This document shows, one piece after another, positions 44,201 through 53,015 of a DNA stretch of 64,000 bases. Position numbers and translations under genes: made by a program. The notes under the pieces were generated by a model. It was not told the DNA's origin, made no database searches, and saw only the letters and a list, made by a program, of their open reading frames with translations. Each line of letters opens with the position of its first letter. Within the stretch, counting starts at the first letter, position 1. Origin of the DNA: Christiangramia flava JLT2011 (GTDB lineage Bacteria > Bacteroidota > Bacteroidia > Flavobacteriales > Flavobacteriaceae); contig NZ_CP016359.1 in the NCBI RefSeq assembly GCF_001951155.1, positions 3,558,001-3,622,000 on the forward strand. The letters run 5' to 3'.

Positions 44201-46302
44201 GCCAGGAAATGATGGTGAGCAACAATGCTCCGGAGAGTGACAAAGAATCACTGAAACTGGCTTTCAACAATTTCAAACTGGCCGCTCTGCTCAACTATTT
44301 GAATCCTGAAAACCAGCTCGCCCAAGGAAACCTGAATGGGGAAGTGGTACTGGAAGAACCATTTGGTGAAACCGGTTTACTGGCAGATATGCAAATCAAT
44401 CAGTTTCGCGTGATGGAAGTAGACCTGAACACCTTGTCCCTAAAAGGCAATTCTGCCGGGTTCAATAATTACGATTTCGAAATGATGCTGAAAGGCGGTG
44501 CTGTTGACCTGGACCTTACCGGGGCATACGTGGCGGCAGAACCTTCGGCTGAACTGGATATGAACCTGGATATTAATGAGTTTCAGATGCAGGCCTTAAA
44601 AGGTTTTACACTCGGAGCCGTTAAGGACGGAAGTGGTAGTTTCTCAGGAAATATCAAACTCAAGGGAACAGTGGTAGAACCGGAATACTCTGGAAACCTG
44701 CAATTCAACCAGGCTAGTTTTAATGTGGCCATGCTCAATTCAGAATTCAACCTTCCGAATGAAACCCTAAGAATTGATACGAACGGTGCCTATTTTGACA
44801 ATTTCAATATTCAGGATTCGAATGGCAATGCCTTTGTGCTGAATGGTGAAATTATAACGGAAAGCCTGTTGAATCCCGGTTTCAATTTAGATCTGCAGGC
44901 CAAAAATTTTCAGCTGCTGAATTCAACGGAAGAAGATAATGACCTTTTCTACGGAAAAGCAATCGTTGATGTGGATGCCAAGATCACCGGAGACCTCAAC
45001 CTGCCTATCGTCAATGCCGATCTTACCATTAATGAAAATACTGATTTTACGTATGTGATCCCTGAAACTGAAATGCAGATCAAGGATCGTGATGGGGTAG
45101 TCATTTTCGTCAATAAAGAAAACCCGGATGATATTCTCACTCAAACCGAGGAAGAGTCTTACGTGGTTTCAGGCTACGATATTTATACCCGTGTCAGGGT
45201 TGACGAGGATGCCGTCTTCCGCGTGATCCTGAATGAAAGTACTGGCGATAAGTTCCAGGTCCAGGGAGAAGGCGATCTTATTTACAATATGTATCCCAAC
45301 GGCCGAATGTCGCTAAGTGGGGTTTATGACATCAATGATGGTTTCTACGAAATGAGCCTTTATAATCTGGTGAAAAGACGATTCGATATAGCTGATGGCA
45401 GCCGTGTTTCGTGGTCTGGTGATCCTTTTGATGCCAAAATGGACGTTCGGGCGATCTATCGGGTAGAGACCTCTGCATCTTCTTTAATGGCTACCAGGAT
45501 CAGCGGAATGGCCCCACAGGAACAGGGTTCTTTTAAAAATGATTATCCGTTCCTGGTATACCTGAACGTGGATGGCGAACTTACCGAACCAAAGATCACG
45601 TTCAGCCTCGATATGCCACAGGATGAACAGGGAGCCGGCGGCGGGCAAATTTACGGCCAGATCCAGCAATTGAACAACCAGGAAGCGGAACTGAATAAAC
45701 AGGTATTTTCTTTACTGGTCCTCAATCGCTTTTTTCCGTCATCCAGCAGTGGTGCTGAGGGAGGAACCCTTGCAGTGGCTCGAGACAACCTGAATAATGC
45801 CCTTTCTGACCAGTTGAACATGCTCTCCAGCCGAATTCTGGGGGATAGTGGTGTGCAGCTCAATTTTGATGTAGACAGTTTTACTGATTACCAGGGAGAA
45901 ACGCCGGAAGACCGCACACAACTGAATATTAATGCCCAAAAAGCCTTTATGGAAGATCGCCTGGTGGTGCAGGTTGGGAGTGAGGTGGACATTCAGGGTG
46001 GCAATACACCCGGCCAGGAATCGAGTCCACTGATCGGGACCGTAAGTATTGCGTATCTTTTAGATGAACAGGGAGTTTGGAGAATCAAAGGTTTCCGAAG
46101 AAATCAGTTTGAAAATGTGATAGACGGGCAGCTTATCGTAAGCGGAATATCACTCATCTTCACTAAAGAATTCAACAAATTCAAGGAGCTTTTTGAGAAG
46201 GCCGTGGTGGAAGAGGCTAACAAGCAACAGGAAAATAAAAAAGAGCAGGAGGCCGAGGCTGCTTCCAATAATGATAAAGCTACCCGGGATGAAGAGAATT
46301 AG
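41278..46302 (+). CDS. tamB: translocation and assembly module subunit TamB
   Basis: The 1674-residue inner-membrane-anchored protein has one N-terminal helix (residues ~10-32, ILKILGKIILGILIFLLLV). It is followed by AsmA-like repeats and a long beta-helical region. The C-terminal TamB domain (roughly residues 1250-1650) is present, ending GVWRIKGFRRNQFENVIDGQ. TamB forms a periplasmic conduit for outer-membrane biogenesis, for lipids and/or some proteins, with TamA. The start is TTG: an in-frame TAA lies at 41263-41265 and the first in-frame ATG is over 100 residues in, after the anchor. The C-terminus is Lys/Glu-rich. It overlaps the next gene by 14 bases. Confidence 0.9.
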   Translation: MANTKKTVFKILKILGKIILGILIFLLLVILFIRSPWGQNIIKDKFINSISKKTGTEIRLDRIFVQFNGDIQVDNLYVEDQKGDTLIYSESLNADIPFLPIIKGNSFSLNSLEWKNAKARIYREDSISGFNYEFLLEAMAASDTTASSTPADTTASPMKIDLGDFNLQDIDLSYRDEVTGIDTKANFKQLQASFLETDLDQMNFRLKEVLLSDANVAFYQTRNVPSSNEEETPLPILGVENLKLQRVKAQYASVGDTIQAGININDFSVADADFNLKDSIIGISSIDLKNSAIDLEMKSPSATTQSTPENTNFEWAGWKIDISETNLENNYFGYVVDDATASAEFNPNYIVIDSLDFSSNQIAYERGQAQLNVQKLHLREASGLAVQELQFEALLSNTEMKLQDLTAAINSNRLAGNAQLQFADINDLINKPETASLQANLSNIRLQLREIYRFQPDLRNNEYFRAVASAPVSGAIRINGKLDNLSVNPVNLNWRNTRINGSGNLLNATDPDRLAFNFPKVDFRTRRTDLLHFVKESDLGISLPENMRLQGSFRGNTTDISTTSNLVTSEGSVAIDGTFTSGEKLAFDATIQGDSIALGKLLQNEALGNMDITIKATGSGNNVENLNADLNSRISSFTYNGYQFENIDINGKLENGKGPVNLIYQDANLDMEAQTTVSLDSVSPRMDFTIYLDGADLGALGITQQTIKTGFTLEGWYEGNASQYEVEADIIDGVAVYNNKTYLLGSFESHAFVTEDTTAVNIKNRILNLDLQSNASPIAFTQAINRHFKRYVTENYQEDSIINPVNLKLNARISEAPILNKVFIPNLEELDTVNIDVDFREKDRELDAFVDLPSVKYMGSQIDSLKLEMLSDNTDLNFDFGFKALTAGPLAIKRTQLDGGVVNRKLQLEFSSMYENDTLAHVNSELNFQGDTLKFHVEPNRLILNKNPWNIADNNLISYDTGYLHFQDFRLFRNGQEMMVSNNAPESDKESLKLAFNNFKLAALLNYLNPENQLAQGNLNGEVVLEEPFGETGLLADMQINQFRVMEVDLNTLSLKGNSAGFNNYDFEMMLKGGAVDLDLTGAYVAAEPSAELDMNLDINEFQMQALKGFTLGAVKDGSGSFSGNIKLKGTVVEPEYSGNLQFNQASFNVAMLNSEFNLPNETLRIDTNGAYFDNFNIQDSNGNAFVLNGEIITESLLNPGFNLDLQAKNFQLLNSTEEDNDLFYGKAIVDVDAKITGDLNLPIVNADLTINENTDFTYVIPETEMQIKDRDGVVIFVNKENPDDILTQTEEESYVVSGYDIYTRVRVDEDAVFRVILNESTGDKFQVQGEGDLIYNMYPNGRMSLSGVYDINDGFYEMSLYNLVKRRFDIADGSRVSWSGDPFDAKMDVRAIYRVETSASSLMATRISGMAPQEQGSFKNDYPFLVYLNVDGELTEPKITFSLDMPQDEQGAGGGQIYGQIQQLNNQEAELNKQVFSLLVLNRFFPSSSSGAEGGTLAVARDNLNNALSDQLNMLSSRILGDSGVQLNFDVDSFTDYQGETPEDRTQLNINAQKAFMEDRLVVQVGSEVDIQGGNTPGQESSPLIGTVSIAYLLDEQGVWRIKGFRRNQFENVIDGQLIVSGISLIFTKEFNKFKELFEKAVVEEANKQQENKKEQEAEAASNNDKATRDEEN

Positions 46303-48601
46303 TTCGATCGTTTGGATATGTATCATCTTTATCGCGCTGTATTCCTGCAGCGTGAAAAAATTTATTCCTGAAGATGAATATCTCTACACGGGCGCGGATA
46401 TTGAAATCGAAGCTGATACCACCATCAAGGATGAACCTCAGTTGAAAGCAGAACTGGAAAATGTACTCCGTCCGCAGCCCAATTCGAAGATCCTGGGTGG
46501 CTATCCCGGTGTGTATTTCTATTATAAAGCGAACCGCGAAAAACCCGGTTTTATCAATAAATTCCTGAATAAAAATTTTGGAGAGGAACCCGTCTATATT
46601 TCTGAAGTAGATTTGACCAATACCGAAGATCTATTACTAAATCGTCTCGAAAACCGCGGATTCTTTTACAGCAGGGTTTCTTCAGATACCGCCATAAATG
46701 CGAAGGCTAAAACTGGAATGGCATCCTTTAAACTAAGAGTTCCGGAACCATATACAATGGAAACTTACCAGCTCGATACGGACACGATGCTGGTTTATAC
46801 GGAAATCAAAAGAAAAATGGATAATTCACTCCTGGAAAAGGGTATGCGGTTTGACCTGCCCGATCTCAAAGCAGAAAGGGAACGAATTGATGCAGATCTC
46901 AAGCAAAGCGGTTATTATAATTTTAACCCGGGCTTTCTACTGTTCGAGGCAGATACTAACCAATATGACACGAAGCGTTTTGACCTTTATTTGAAACTCA
47001 AGAAAAATGTTCCGGCGAAATCTATTATCCCTTATGAGATTTCAAATGTGAATGTGTACGCGAATTATAATATCGACGAAGATTCGATCACCAGAAATTT
47101 CAAAAGATATAAGAACAAGAATTATTTTCAGGAGAATATATTTTTCAAACCGGAAAGACTGGATCCTTATATTCTTATCGAAACCGGCGATTATTACGAT
47201 CCTGAAATTTCCCGGAATACCAGTCGCCGACTTGGTTCCATAGGTTCCTACAAATTTGTGAATATTGAATACGAAGAGATCGATACACTGGCTACTGACA
47301 GTATTGGCCTGCTTCAGGCAAATATCTATTTGAGCCCTCTTAAGAAACGTGCGATTCGTGCAGAATTACAGGCAGTAACAAAATCAAACAGTTTTACCGG
47401 GCCGCATCTGGCGGTAACGTTTGCCAACCGAAACTTATTTAAAGGCGGAGAAAGCCTCAATATTTCCGCAAATGTGGGATACGAGTTCCAGGTTTCTTCC
47501 GGAGAGCGCTTGAGTAGTTTACAGCTTGGACTAAAGAATGATCTGATCATACCCAGGCTCATTTTTCCGATAGAGGTCAATAACAATTTTTTCAAATATG
47601 ATATTCCGCGAACGAAGATCAGCCTCGCGGGTGATTTACTGAACCGGAGTAAACTTTTTACATTAGGATCTGTTTCAGCAAGTTTTGGCTGGTTCTGGAA
47701 TGCTAATAAATACGTATCGCATGAGCTTACACCTATCAGCCTGAATTATGTTAGTTTGACCAATACTTCGCCGGAATTTGATAAAATTCTGGAAGAAAAT
47801 CCCTTTCTCCGAAGCAGTTTTGACCAGGAATTTATTTCCGGGCTTACGTACAGTTTTATCTATAATGGATTGATCGATACCAATAAAAAACATGCCTTCT
47901 TTTTTAATTCCAATCTGGACGTCGCAGGAAATACTGTGAGTTTGTTGGGAAAAGAAGCTCCATCGGGAAATAAGGAAGTGTTTGGGCTGGAATATGCACA
48001 ATACGCCAAAATTGACGGGGATTGGCATTACCATTTCAGATTGCCAAATAATCATGTGATCGCCACGAGATTATTCGCGGGAATTGGCATTCCTTATGGT
48101 AATTCTGAAGTGTTGCCTTTCAGCAAGCAATATTTTTCCGGTGGTCCATATAGCGTTCGCGCCTTCCGAATCAGGTCACTTGGGCCGGGAACATATTACC
48201 CGCAGCAAGCAGATGCCAATGATCCGGCTTCCAGCACAGTCGGCTATTTTGATCAAAGCGGAAACATCAGGCTGGAAGCAAATGCCGAATATCGTTTCCC
48301 GCTGATCACCTACCTGAATGGTGCTTTTTTCATCGATGCCGGGAACGTCTGGAATACACCAAAGGTTGCAAAGGCTTCCAGAACTTCAGAAACCGATCCG
48401 CCAAGAGGCGCTTTCAGTTCTAATTTTATAAATGAACTGGGAATTGGTGGTGGAGCAGGGCTTCGAGTGGATATACAGAATTTTGTAATCCGTGTAGACC
48501 TGGCCTTTCCTTTCCATGATCCCAATTTGCCAAACGGCCCGGAATGGGTCTTTGATTTTGGAAGACCGGTGCTGAATTTCGGGATTGGTTATCCTTTCTA
48601 G
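46289..48601 (+). CDS. tamL: TamA-like BamA/Omp85 outer-membrane lipoprotein (TamL type)
   Basis: The 770-residue protein starts at ATG 46289 (MKRISSIVWICIIFIALYSC), which gives a lipobox with Cys 20; ATG 46271 would add a short basic leader. POTRA-type repeats occupy about residues 25-380, then a 16-strand-type Omp85 barrel ends RPVLNFGIGYPF. The GGPYSVRAFRIRSLG loop is the lid-loop (L6 VRGF-like) motif of Omp85 barrels. A lipidated TamA is the Bacteroidota form. Overlap with tamB implies coupled synthesis of the two TAM partners. Convergent with upp through a four-base CTAG stop overlap. Confidence 0.87.
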   Translation: MKRISSIVWICIIFIALYSCSVKKFIPEDEYLYTGADIEIEADTTIKDEPQLKAELENVLRPQPNSKILGGYPGVYFYYKANREKPGFINKFLNKNFGEEPVYISEVDLTNTEDLLLNRLENRGFFYSRVSSDTAINAKAKTGMASFKLRVPEPYTMETYQLDTDTMLVYTEIKRKMDNSLLEKGMRFDLPDLKAERERIDADLKQSGYYNFNPGFLLFEADTNQYDTKRFDLYLKLKKNVPAKSIIPYEISNVNVYANYNIDEDSITRNFKRYKNKNYFQENIFFKPERLDPYILIETGDYYDPEISRNTSRRLGSIGSYKFVNIEYEEIDTLATDSIGLLQANIYLSPLKKRAIRAELQAVTKSNSFTGPHLAVTFANRNLFKGGESLNISANVGYEFQVSSGERLSSLQLGLKNDLIIPRLIFPIEVNNNFFKYDIPRTKISLAGDLLNRSKLFTLGSVSASFGWFWNANKYVSHELTPISLNYVSLTNTSPEFDKILEENPFLRSSFDQEFISGLTYSFIYNGLIDTNKKHAFFFNSNLDVAGNTVSLLGKEAPSGNKEVFGLEYAQYAKIDGDWHYHFRLPNNHVIATRLFAGIGIPYGNSEVLPFSKQYFSGGPYSVRAFRIRSLGPGTYYPQQADANDPASSTVGYFDQSGNIRLEANAEYRFPLITYLNGAFFIDAGNVWNTPKVAKASRTSETDPPRGAFSSNFINELGIGGGAGLRVDIQNFVIRVDLAFPFHDPNLPNGPEWVFDFGRPVLNFGIGYPF

Positions 48602-49257
48602 TGCTGCAATTTATTTCCGAAGCATAGATCACCCGCATCGCCAAGACCGGGAACGATATAACCGTTCTTATCCAGCTTTCCGTCTACCGCAGCGATCCAG
48701 AGTTGTGTTTTTTCGGGTAGTTCTTTTTCCAGGTACTCAATTCCTTCCTCTGAACCTATGATGGATACCAGATGAATGGTTTCCGGTGTACCCATTTTCT
48801 GCAGAGCCTTATATACATTCACGAAAGATCGGCCGGTAGCCAGCATGGGATCTGCCAGGATCAATGTTTTACCTTCCAGTGAGGGTGAAGCCAGGTATTC
48901 CACCAGAATTTCAAATTGTTCATCATTGTTAGGATGGTGACGATAAGCTGAAATAAAAGAATTCTCGGCATCATCAAAATAATTCAGCAAACCCTGGTGT
49001 AATGGTAGGCCGGCTCTTAGAATGGAACAAATCACGATCTCGTCATCTGGCAGAAATTGTATGGATTTTCCTAATGGCGTTTGGATTTGTTTTTCTGAAA
49101 AAGAAAGTGTTTTACTCAGTTCATAACCCAATATCTCTCCCAGTCTTTCGATATTTCTACGGAAGCGAAGTCGATCGTTCTGGATGGAAATATCTCGTAG
49201 CTGTGCCACGAATTTCCCGGCAATAGAATCAGTTTTAGTAAGGTGATGTACCTGCAT
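48598..49257 (-). CDS. upp: uracil phosphoribosyltransferase
   Basis: The 219-residue cytoplasmic enzyme converts uracil and PRPP to UMP in pyrimidine salvage. The PRPP loop is TLILADPMLATGRSFV; the early SILRAGLPLHQGLL helix and the late uracil-binding VPGLGDAGDLCFG loop are intact. The length is normal for the family. It is monocistronic. No uracil riboswitch or attenuator was seen in the 200-base gap upstream. Confidence 0.93.
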   Translation of the reverse strand: MQVHHLTKTDSIAGKFVAQLRDISIQNDRLRFRRNIERLGEILGYELSKTLSFSEKQIQTPLGKSIQFLPDDEIVICSILRAGLPLHQGLLNYFDDAENSFISAYRHHPNNDEQFEILVEYLASPSLEGKTLILADPMLATGRSFVNVYKALQKMGTPETIHLVSIIGSEEGIEYLEKELPEKTQLWIAAVDGKLDKNGYIVPGLGDAGDLCFGNKLQH

Positions 49258-49462
49258 GAATTCAGTTTTGGAACCTAAAAATAAGCATATTCCAACAGAA
49301 TCTTATTTTTTGAGGCTTCTGAAAATGATTTTGATAATAGAACAATAAAATTATCTGTAAAATTTAAAGTATATTTAGTAAGGTCAACCATCTAACAACC
49401 AGCTCGATAAATGTTTGTTAGTTTGATCGAAACAGAAAACTATCCACTAAACTCACAAAAAC

Positions 49463-50047
49463 ATGAAACATCTATTAATTACTGTAGCTTTGTTGCTGGC
49501 ACCGGTATTTTCACTGGACAACAACCCACCGAAAGACGTAATGGAATACCTTGAGGAAACCTCTGGTCACCTCGAAGAAACAGTAGAAGGGCTTAGCCAG
49601 GCACAATTTCAGTTCAAACCAGATGCGAACACCTGGTCTATTGCGGAATGTATGGAGCATATCAATAAAACCGAAGCTGAATTGTTCCAATTACTGCAAC
49701 AAACTTTAGATTCTGAAAGCGACGAAGAAGCTGAGGTGAGTATGGATGACGAAGCTTTAATTGGGATGATTACCAATCGTGAACAAAAAGCTAAAGCGGC
49801 GGCAAATCTGGAACCATCTAATGCCTACGCATCATTGGAGGAGGCGATCGAAGCTTTTGAAATGCAACGAGAGGAAATCACGGCTTACCTGGAAAATACT
49901 GAAGCTGATATGTATGCGCATACTTTTGAATTTCCATTCGCCGTTGTAGATGCGCACCAATTAGTACTATTCCTTGCAGGACATACCGCCAGGCACACCA
50001 TGCAAATAGAGGAAGTCATGGCAAACCCTGATTTTCCGCAGGAATAA
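49463..50047 (+). CDS. secreted DinB-superfamily protein
   Basis: The 194-residue protein has a signal peptide (MKHLLITVALLLAPVFS) and an acidic, four-helix-bundle-type body. DinB-superfamily metal-ligand histidines appear in CMEHINKTE and at the end in AGHTARHTMQ (HxxxH). Relatives are often metal-dependent or thiol-linked hydrolases and transferases, mostly cytoplasmic; here export is predicted. The charged loop ESDEEAEVSMDDE is unusual. Function is unknown. No well-placed promoter was identified upstream. Confidence 0.75.
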   Translation: MKHLLITVALLLAPVFSLDNNPPKDVMEYLEETSGHLEETVEGLSQAQFQFKPDANTWSIAECMEHINKTEAELFQLLQQTLDSESDEEAEVSMDDEALIGMITNREQKAKAAANLEPSNAYASLEEAIEAFEMQREEITAYLENTEADMYAHTFEFPFAVVDAHQLVLFLAGHTARHTMQIEEVMANPDFPQE

Positions 50048-50120
50048 AAAGGAATTTAATCAGGAATAGTATTTTTGGCGATATTTTTGATATTCATGAA
50101 TTGCTCGTAAATTGTAAATC

Positions 50121-50741
50121 ATGCGAAGAATACTATTCCTATACCTATTTATATCGGCGGCCGGTTTGAGCTTTCTACAGGCTCAGGAGCTTCCAACTAC
50201 CAGCAACTCTGGTAAGGTCATTAAAGCTGAAGAAACCTCCAGCGGTTTTCCCATTTTCAGAAGAGAAGAGACCGAAACCGAGAGTCAGTTTTTAAAAGAC
50301 AAACCCAAGGCGATAGATCTTCGGGAGAACCCAAATAATTTGATGACAGAAGCAGATGCTGTCAAGCAACGATGGTCTAAAGACAAGGCTGCCAAAGAGG
50401 AATATCGCAACGATCAAAATCTTGGTAACGTGATCACCAATGGTAAATTCGTAGAAGTTTACTGTCGGGATCATGAATACGTAGACGGTGATCGCGTGAA
50501 GATCATCGTGAACGGGCAGGTGGTAAACGAAAATATGCCTTTACAGGGCGGATTTACGCCTGTACTAGTCCATCTACAGGATGGTTTTAACAGCATCGAG
50601 TTTGTAGCCTTGAACCAGGGAACCTCTGGTCCTAACACTGCTGAACTACGAGTACTGAGTGAAAAAGGGGAACAGCTTGCAAAAAAGGAATGGAATCTCC
50701 TTACCGGTGCCAAAGCCCAGTTAATTGTGGTTAAAAATTAA
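50121..50741 (+). CDS. secreted conserved hypothetical protein
   Basis: The 206-residue protein has a signal peptide (ending AGLSFLQAQE). An N-terminal acidic and charged linker (KAEETSSGFPIFRREETETE) precedes a C-terminal beta-sandwich-like domain (residues ~115-206, VEVYCRDHEYVDGDRVKIIV then NTAELRVLSEKGEQL). I do not recognise a named family; the C-terminal domain looks like those of Bacteroidota secreted conserved proteins. A TAnnTTTG-type box (TATTTTTG) occurs at both 50070-50077 and 50082-50089, giving a short leader. The convergent neighbour starts its stop six bases downstream. Confidence 0.6.
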   Translation: MRRILFLYLFISAAGLSFLQAQELPTTSNSGKVIKAEETSSGFPIFRREETETESQFLKDKPKAIDLRENPNNLMTEADAVKQRWSKDKAAKEEYRNDQNLGNVITNGKFVEVYCRDHEYVDGDRVKIIVNGQVVNENMPLQGGFTPVLVHLQDGFNSIEFVALNQGTSGPNTAELRVLSEKGEQLAKKEWNLLTGAKAQLIVVKN

Positions 50742-50747
50742 AACGGA

Positions 50748-51227
50748 TCAGTCTTCCAGATCCTCTAAAATTTTTACTTCTTTCAGCACATTTCGAATGG
50801 TTTCCAGTTGCTTTTCCAGCATCAGCCTAATATCAGTCGGAAACGTATGATCTTTCAGCTTTTTCTCATAAATGCGGACACTGGATTTTTCGCCCCTGAT
50901 ACATTCTTCTAGAAGTGATTCATCATCATGTTTGCTTAATGAGCTTCTGAATTCGAGCCAGAACCGGTGTAAATTTCCGAGGACCGAGCCTCCATCGCTG
51001 ATGTGATGTTCATTCAGCGCGTGTAGTTTGTTATCAATTTCAGTAGCAAAATGATTTCTCCTGGCGGCCTGGTTTTTCAGAAATCTTTTCAAATGATCGT
51101 TGGAGGTGTGTTCCATGGCTTTTTTATAGCCTTTTTCCGCATCATAATTGCGCTCAAGCAATTCCTTTAGGTCATGAACAAGCGCATCATGACTGGCCTC
51201 ACGTGCCGCTTCTCGAGTAGTTTTCAT
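50748..51227 (-). CDS. PA2169-family four-helix-bundle protein (DUF2383-like)
   Basis: The 159-residue protein is fully helical: HDALVHDLKELLERNYDAEK, then HLKRFLKNQAARRNHFATEI, and RGEKSSVRIYEKKLKDHTF. The pattern matches the ferritin-like PA2169/DUF2383 family, linked with stress responses and of unknown chemistry. It lacks a signal peptide, so it is cytoplasmic. It converges on a secreted protein gene and is divergent from the Usp gene. Together with Usp and an alcohol dehydrogenase it looks like a stress-related set, but not as an operon. Confidence 0.78.
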   Translation of the reverse strand: MKTTREAAREASHDALVHDLKELLERNYDAEKGYKKAMEHTSNDHLKRFLKNQAARRNHFATEIDNKLHALNEHHISDGGSVLGNLHRFWLEFRSSLSKHDDESLLEECIRGEKSSVRIYEKKLKDHTFPTDIRLMLEKQLETIRNVLKEVKILEDLED

Positions 51228-51395
51228 ACGGCGTTGATTTTATTGGTTTGTCTTATAAAGATACTGCAAAAATCGTATAAAAAACAGCTCAACCCACTAA
51301 ATTTCAGACCGCTATAATTGCTGAATTAGCTTCAGAATTCGTGATGAAAATGCCATTTATTAACTATCTTTAAGTAAGTTTAGAAAACAGGAATC

Positions 51396-51854
51396 ATGAA
51401 AAAAGTACTGATAGCCGTTGACTATAATCCACATTCCGAAATTGTGGTGCAACAAGGTTATGAACTGGCAAAAACCATGGACGCTCAAATTTGCCTTGTT
51501 CACGTTTTGGCTGAAGTTCATTATTACGGCATGAATTATCCTGCGTTCATGGGGTATGAAGGCTACAATGAAATGCAGGTTGATATCGAGATCAGTTCCC
51601 AGCTTCGAAAAGTCGCTGAAGATTTTTTAAAAACCGCGGCCGACCACCTGAATGATCCTGCGGTCACCACACACCTGGCAGAAGGAAATACGGCTTCGGC
51701 TCTCTTAGACTATGCTGAAGAATGGCAGGCTGACCTTATTGTCATGGGAACCCATAGTCACTCTGTACTGGAAAAGGTTTTGATGGGAACTACCGCCTCC
51801 CACGTTTTGGAAAAAACCAAGGTTCCGGTTTATATGGTGCCTGTAAAAGATTAA
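51396..51854 (+). CDS. universal stress protein (UspA family)
   Basis: The 152-residue cytoplasmic protein has a start of VLIAVDYNPHSEIVVQQGYE and the ATP-binding-type end LIVMGTHSHSVLEKVLMG. The G-2x-G-9x-G(S/T) motif is represented by MGTHSHSVLEKVLMGTTAS. The segment VHVLAEVHYYGMNY is atypical and may reflect a variant of the ATP site. Usp proteins bind ATP or act in stress survival; target unknown. TAAGTTTA at 51375-51382 is one mismatch from a -7 box. Confidence 0.9.
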   Translation: MKKVLIAVDYNPHSEIVVQQGYELAKTMDAQICLVHVLAEVHYYGMNYPAFMGYEGYNEMQVDIEISSQLRKVAEDFLKTAADHLNDPAVTTHLAEGNTASALLDYAEEWQADLIVMGTHSHSVLEKVLMGTTASHVLEKTKVPVYMVPVKD

Positions 51855-51878
51855 GGCTCCCTTTTGGAAGCCTTGCTC

Positions 51879-52889
51879 TTAAAATACGATCACATTTTTC
51901 CCGATCGATTCCCCACTTTCCTGAAGTTTATGCACTTCTTTAAAAGTTTCAGCTTTGAGACCTTCAAAATGTTTTTCCAGGGTCGTTTTCAATTGTCCAG
52001 ATTCAAAGAGTTTTCTGGTTTCATCCAGAATTTCATGTTGCCTGATCCTAGAAGAAGTTTGGAACTTTGGCCTGGTAAACATCAATTCCCAATGAAAACT
52101 AACACTTTTATTTTTGAGTAAATTAAGATCAACCTTTTTGGTGGTATTAACGACACAGCTTATGGCTCCCTCTGGCGCGATAAGCCGGGCCATGTTTTCC
52201 CAGTGGCCGGAAGTATCGGCGAAATTGAGGATATAATCAATACTGTTTTCTTCCGGTAGTTCCTTATCCAGCTCATAATGGTTTACAACTTTGTCGGCCC
52301 CAATTTCTTTGCACCAGTCGGCTGTTTCTTTTCTGGAAGCAGTAGCGATGACCTCCAGTTTGGTCAGTTTTTTCAACAGCTGGATGGCGATAGATCCAAC
52401 CCCACCGGCGCCGCCAATAATTAAAATATTCTTGTCCTCACCGGAATCCCTGGAAATGTGCATTCGGTCAAAAATACATTCCCAGGCCGTAAGAGTGGTT
52501 AGAGGCATTGCAGCGGCTTCCTGCCAGTTCAGGTTTTTAGGTTTAAGGGAAACTAGACGTTCATCAACTACCTGATATTCGGCATTACAACCCGGGCGGG
52601 TTAGGTCGCCGCTATACCAAACTTCGTCACCCTTCTGAAACATGGTGACTTCAGCTCCAACATCCTCTACAATCCCGGCGGCATCCCAACCAATGATCTT
52701 CGGGGTATCCAGTGCTTCTTTTGCGGCACTTTGCCGAATTTTATAATCTACCGGGTTTACGGAAACAGCCTGAATGCGTACCAGGATATCTTTTGGTTCT
52801 GGTCTGGGTTGCTCAGTTTCAAATTCTATAAACGAATTCTCTTCCTCTATGGGAAGTGATTTTTTAAATCCTACAGCTTTCATTTTCAA
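51879..52889 (-). CDS. zinc-type alcohol dehydrogenase family protein (MDR superfamily)
   Basis: The 336-residue cytoplasmic oxidoreductase is of the medium-chain dehydrogenase/reductase superfamily. The N-terminal catalytic domain holds AVSVNPVDYKIRQS. The Rossmann domain begins ILIIGGAGGVGSIAIQLLKK. The usual catalytic-zinc Cys and His ligands are not clear (VDYKIR replaces a CH-type motif), which is typical of quinone oxidoreductase/enoyl reductase members. Likely NADPH-dependent reduction of a carbonyl or quinone. It is divergent from the hydroxyacid dehydrogenase gene, 126 bases away. Confidence 0.85.
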   Translation of the reverse strand: MKMKAVGFKKSLPIEEENSFIEFETEQPRPEPKDILVRIQAVSVNPVDYKIRQSAAKEALDTPKIIGWDAAGIVEDVGAEVTMFQKGDEVWYSGDLTRPGCNAEYQVVDERLVSLKPKNLNWQEAAAMPLTTLTAWECIFDRMHISRDSGEDKNILIIGGAGGVGSIAIQLLKKLTKLEVIATASRKETADWCKEIGADKVVNHYELDKELPEENSIDYILNFADTSGHWENMARLIAPEGAISCVVNTTKKVDLNLLKNKSVSFHWELMFTRPKFQTSSRIRQHEILDETRKLFESGQLKTTLEKHFEGLKAETFKEVHKLQESGESIGKNVIVF

Positions 52890-52966
52890 TTTTTCTTTTG
52901 AAAATAATCCAGCAGTTCCGGTTTACCTGAAGTTCCTTCATAAACTTTTGCTAAAATCAGCAACAG

Positions 52967-52998
52967 ATTGTTTCACTGTTTCTTTCCTTGTAAATTTG
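52967..52998 (+). promoter_or_regulatory. promoter of the beta-hydroxyacid dehydrogenase gene
   Basis: ATTG at 52967-52970, 20 bases, then TAAATTTG at 52991-52998. The -7 box is perfect. Transcription would start near 53004, so translation begins at ATG 53016, not at the in-frame ATG 52968. Confidence 0.6.
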
Positions 52999-53015
52999 AT
53001 TTCAAATCAGAAAGC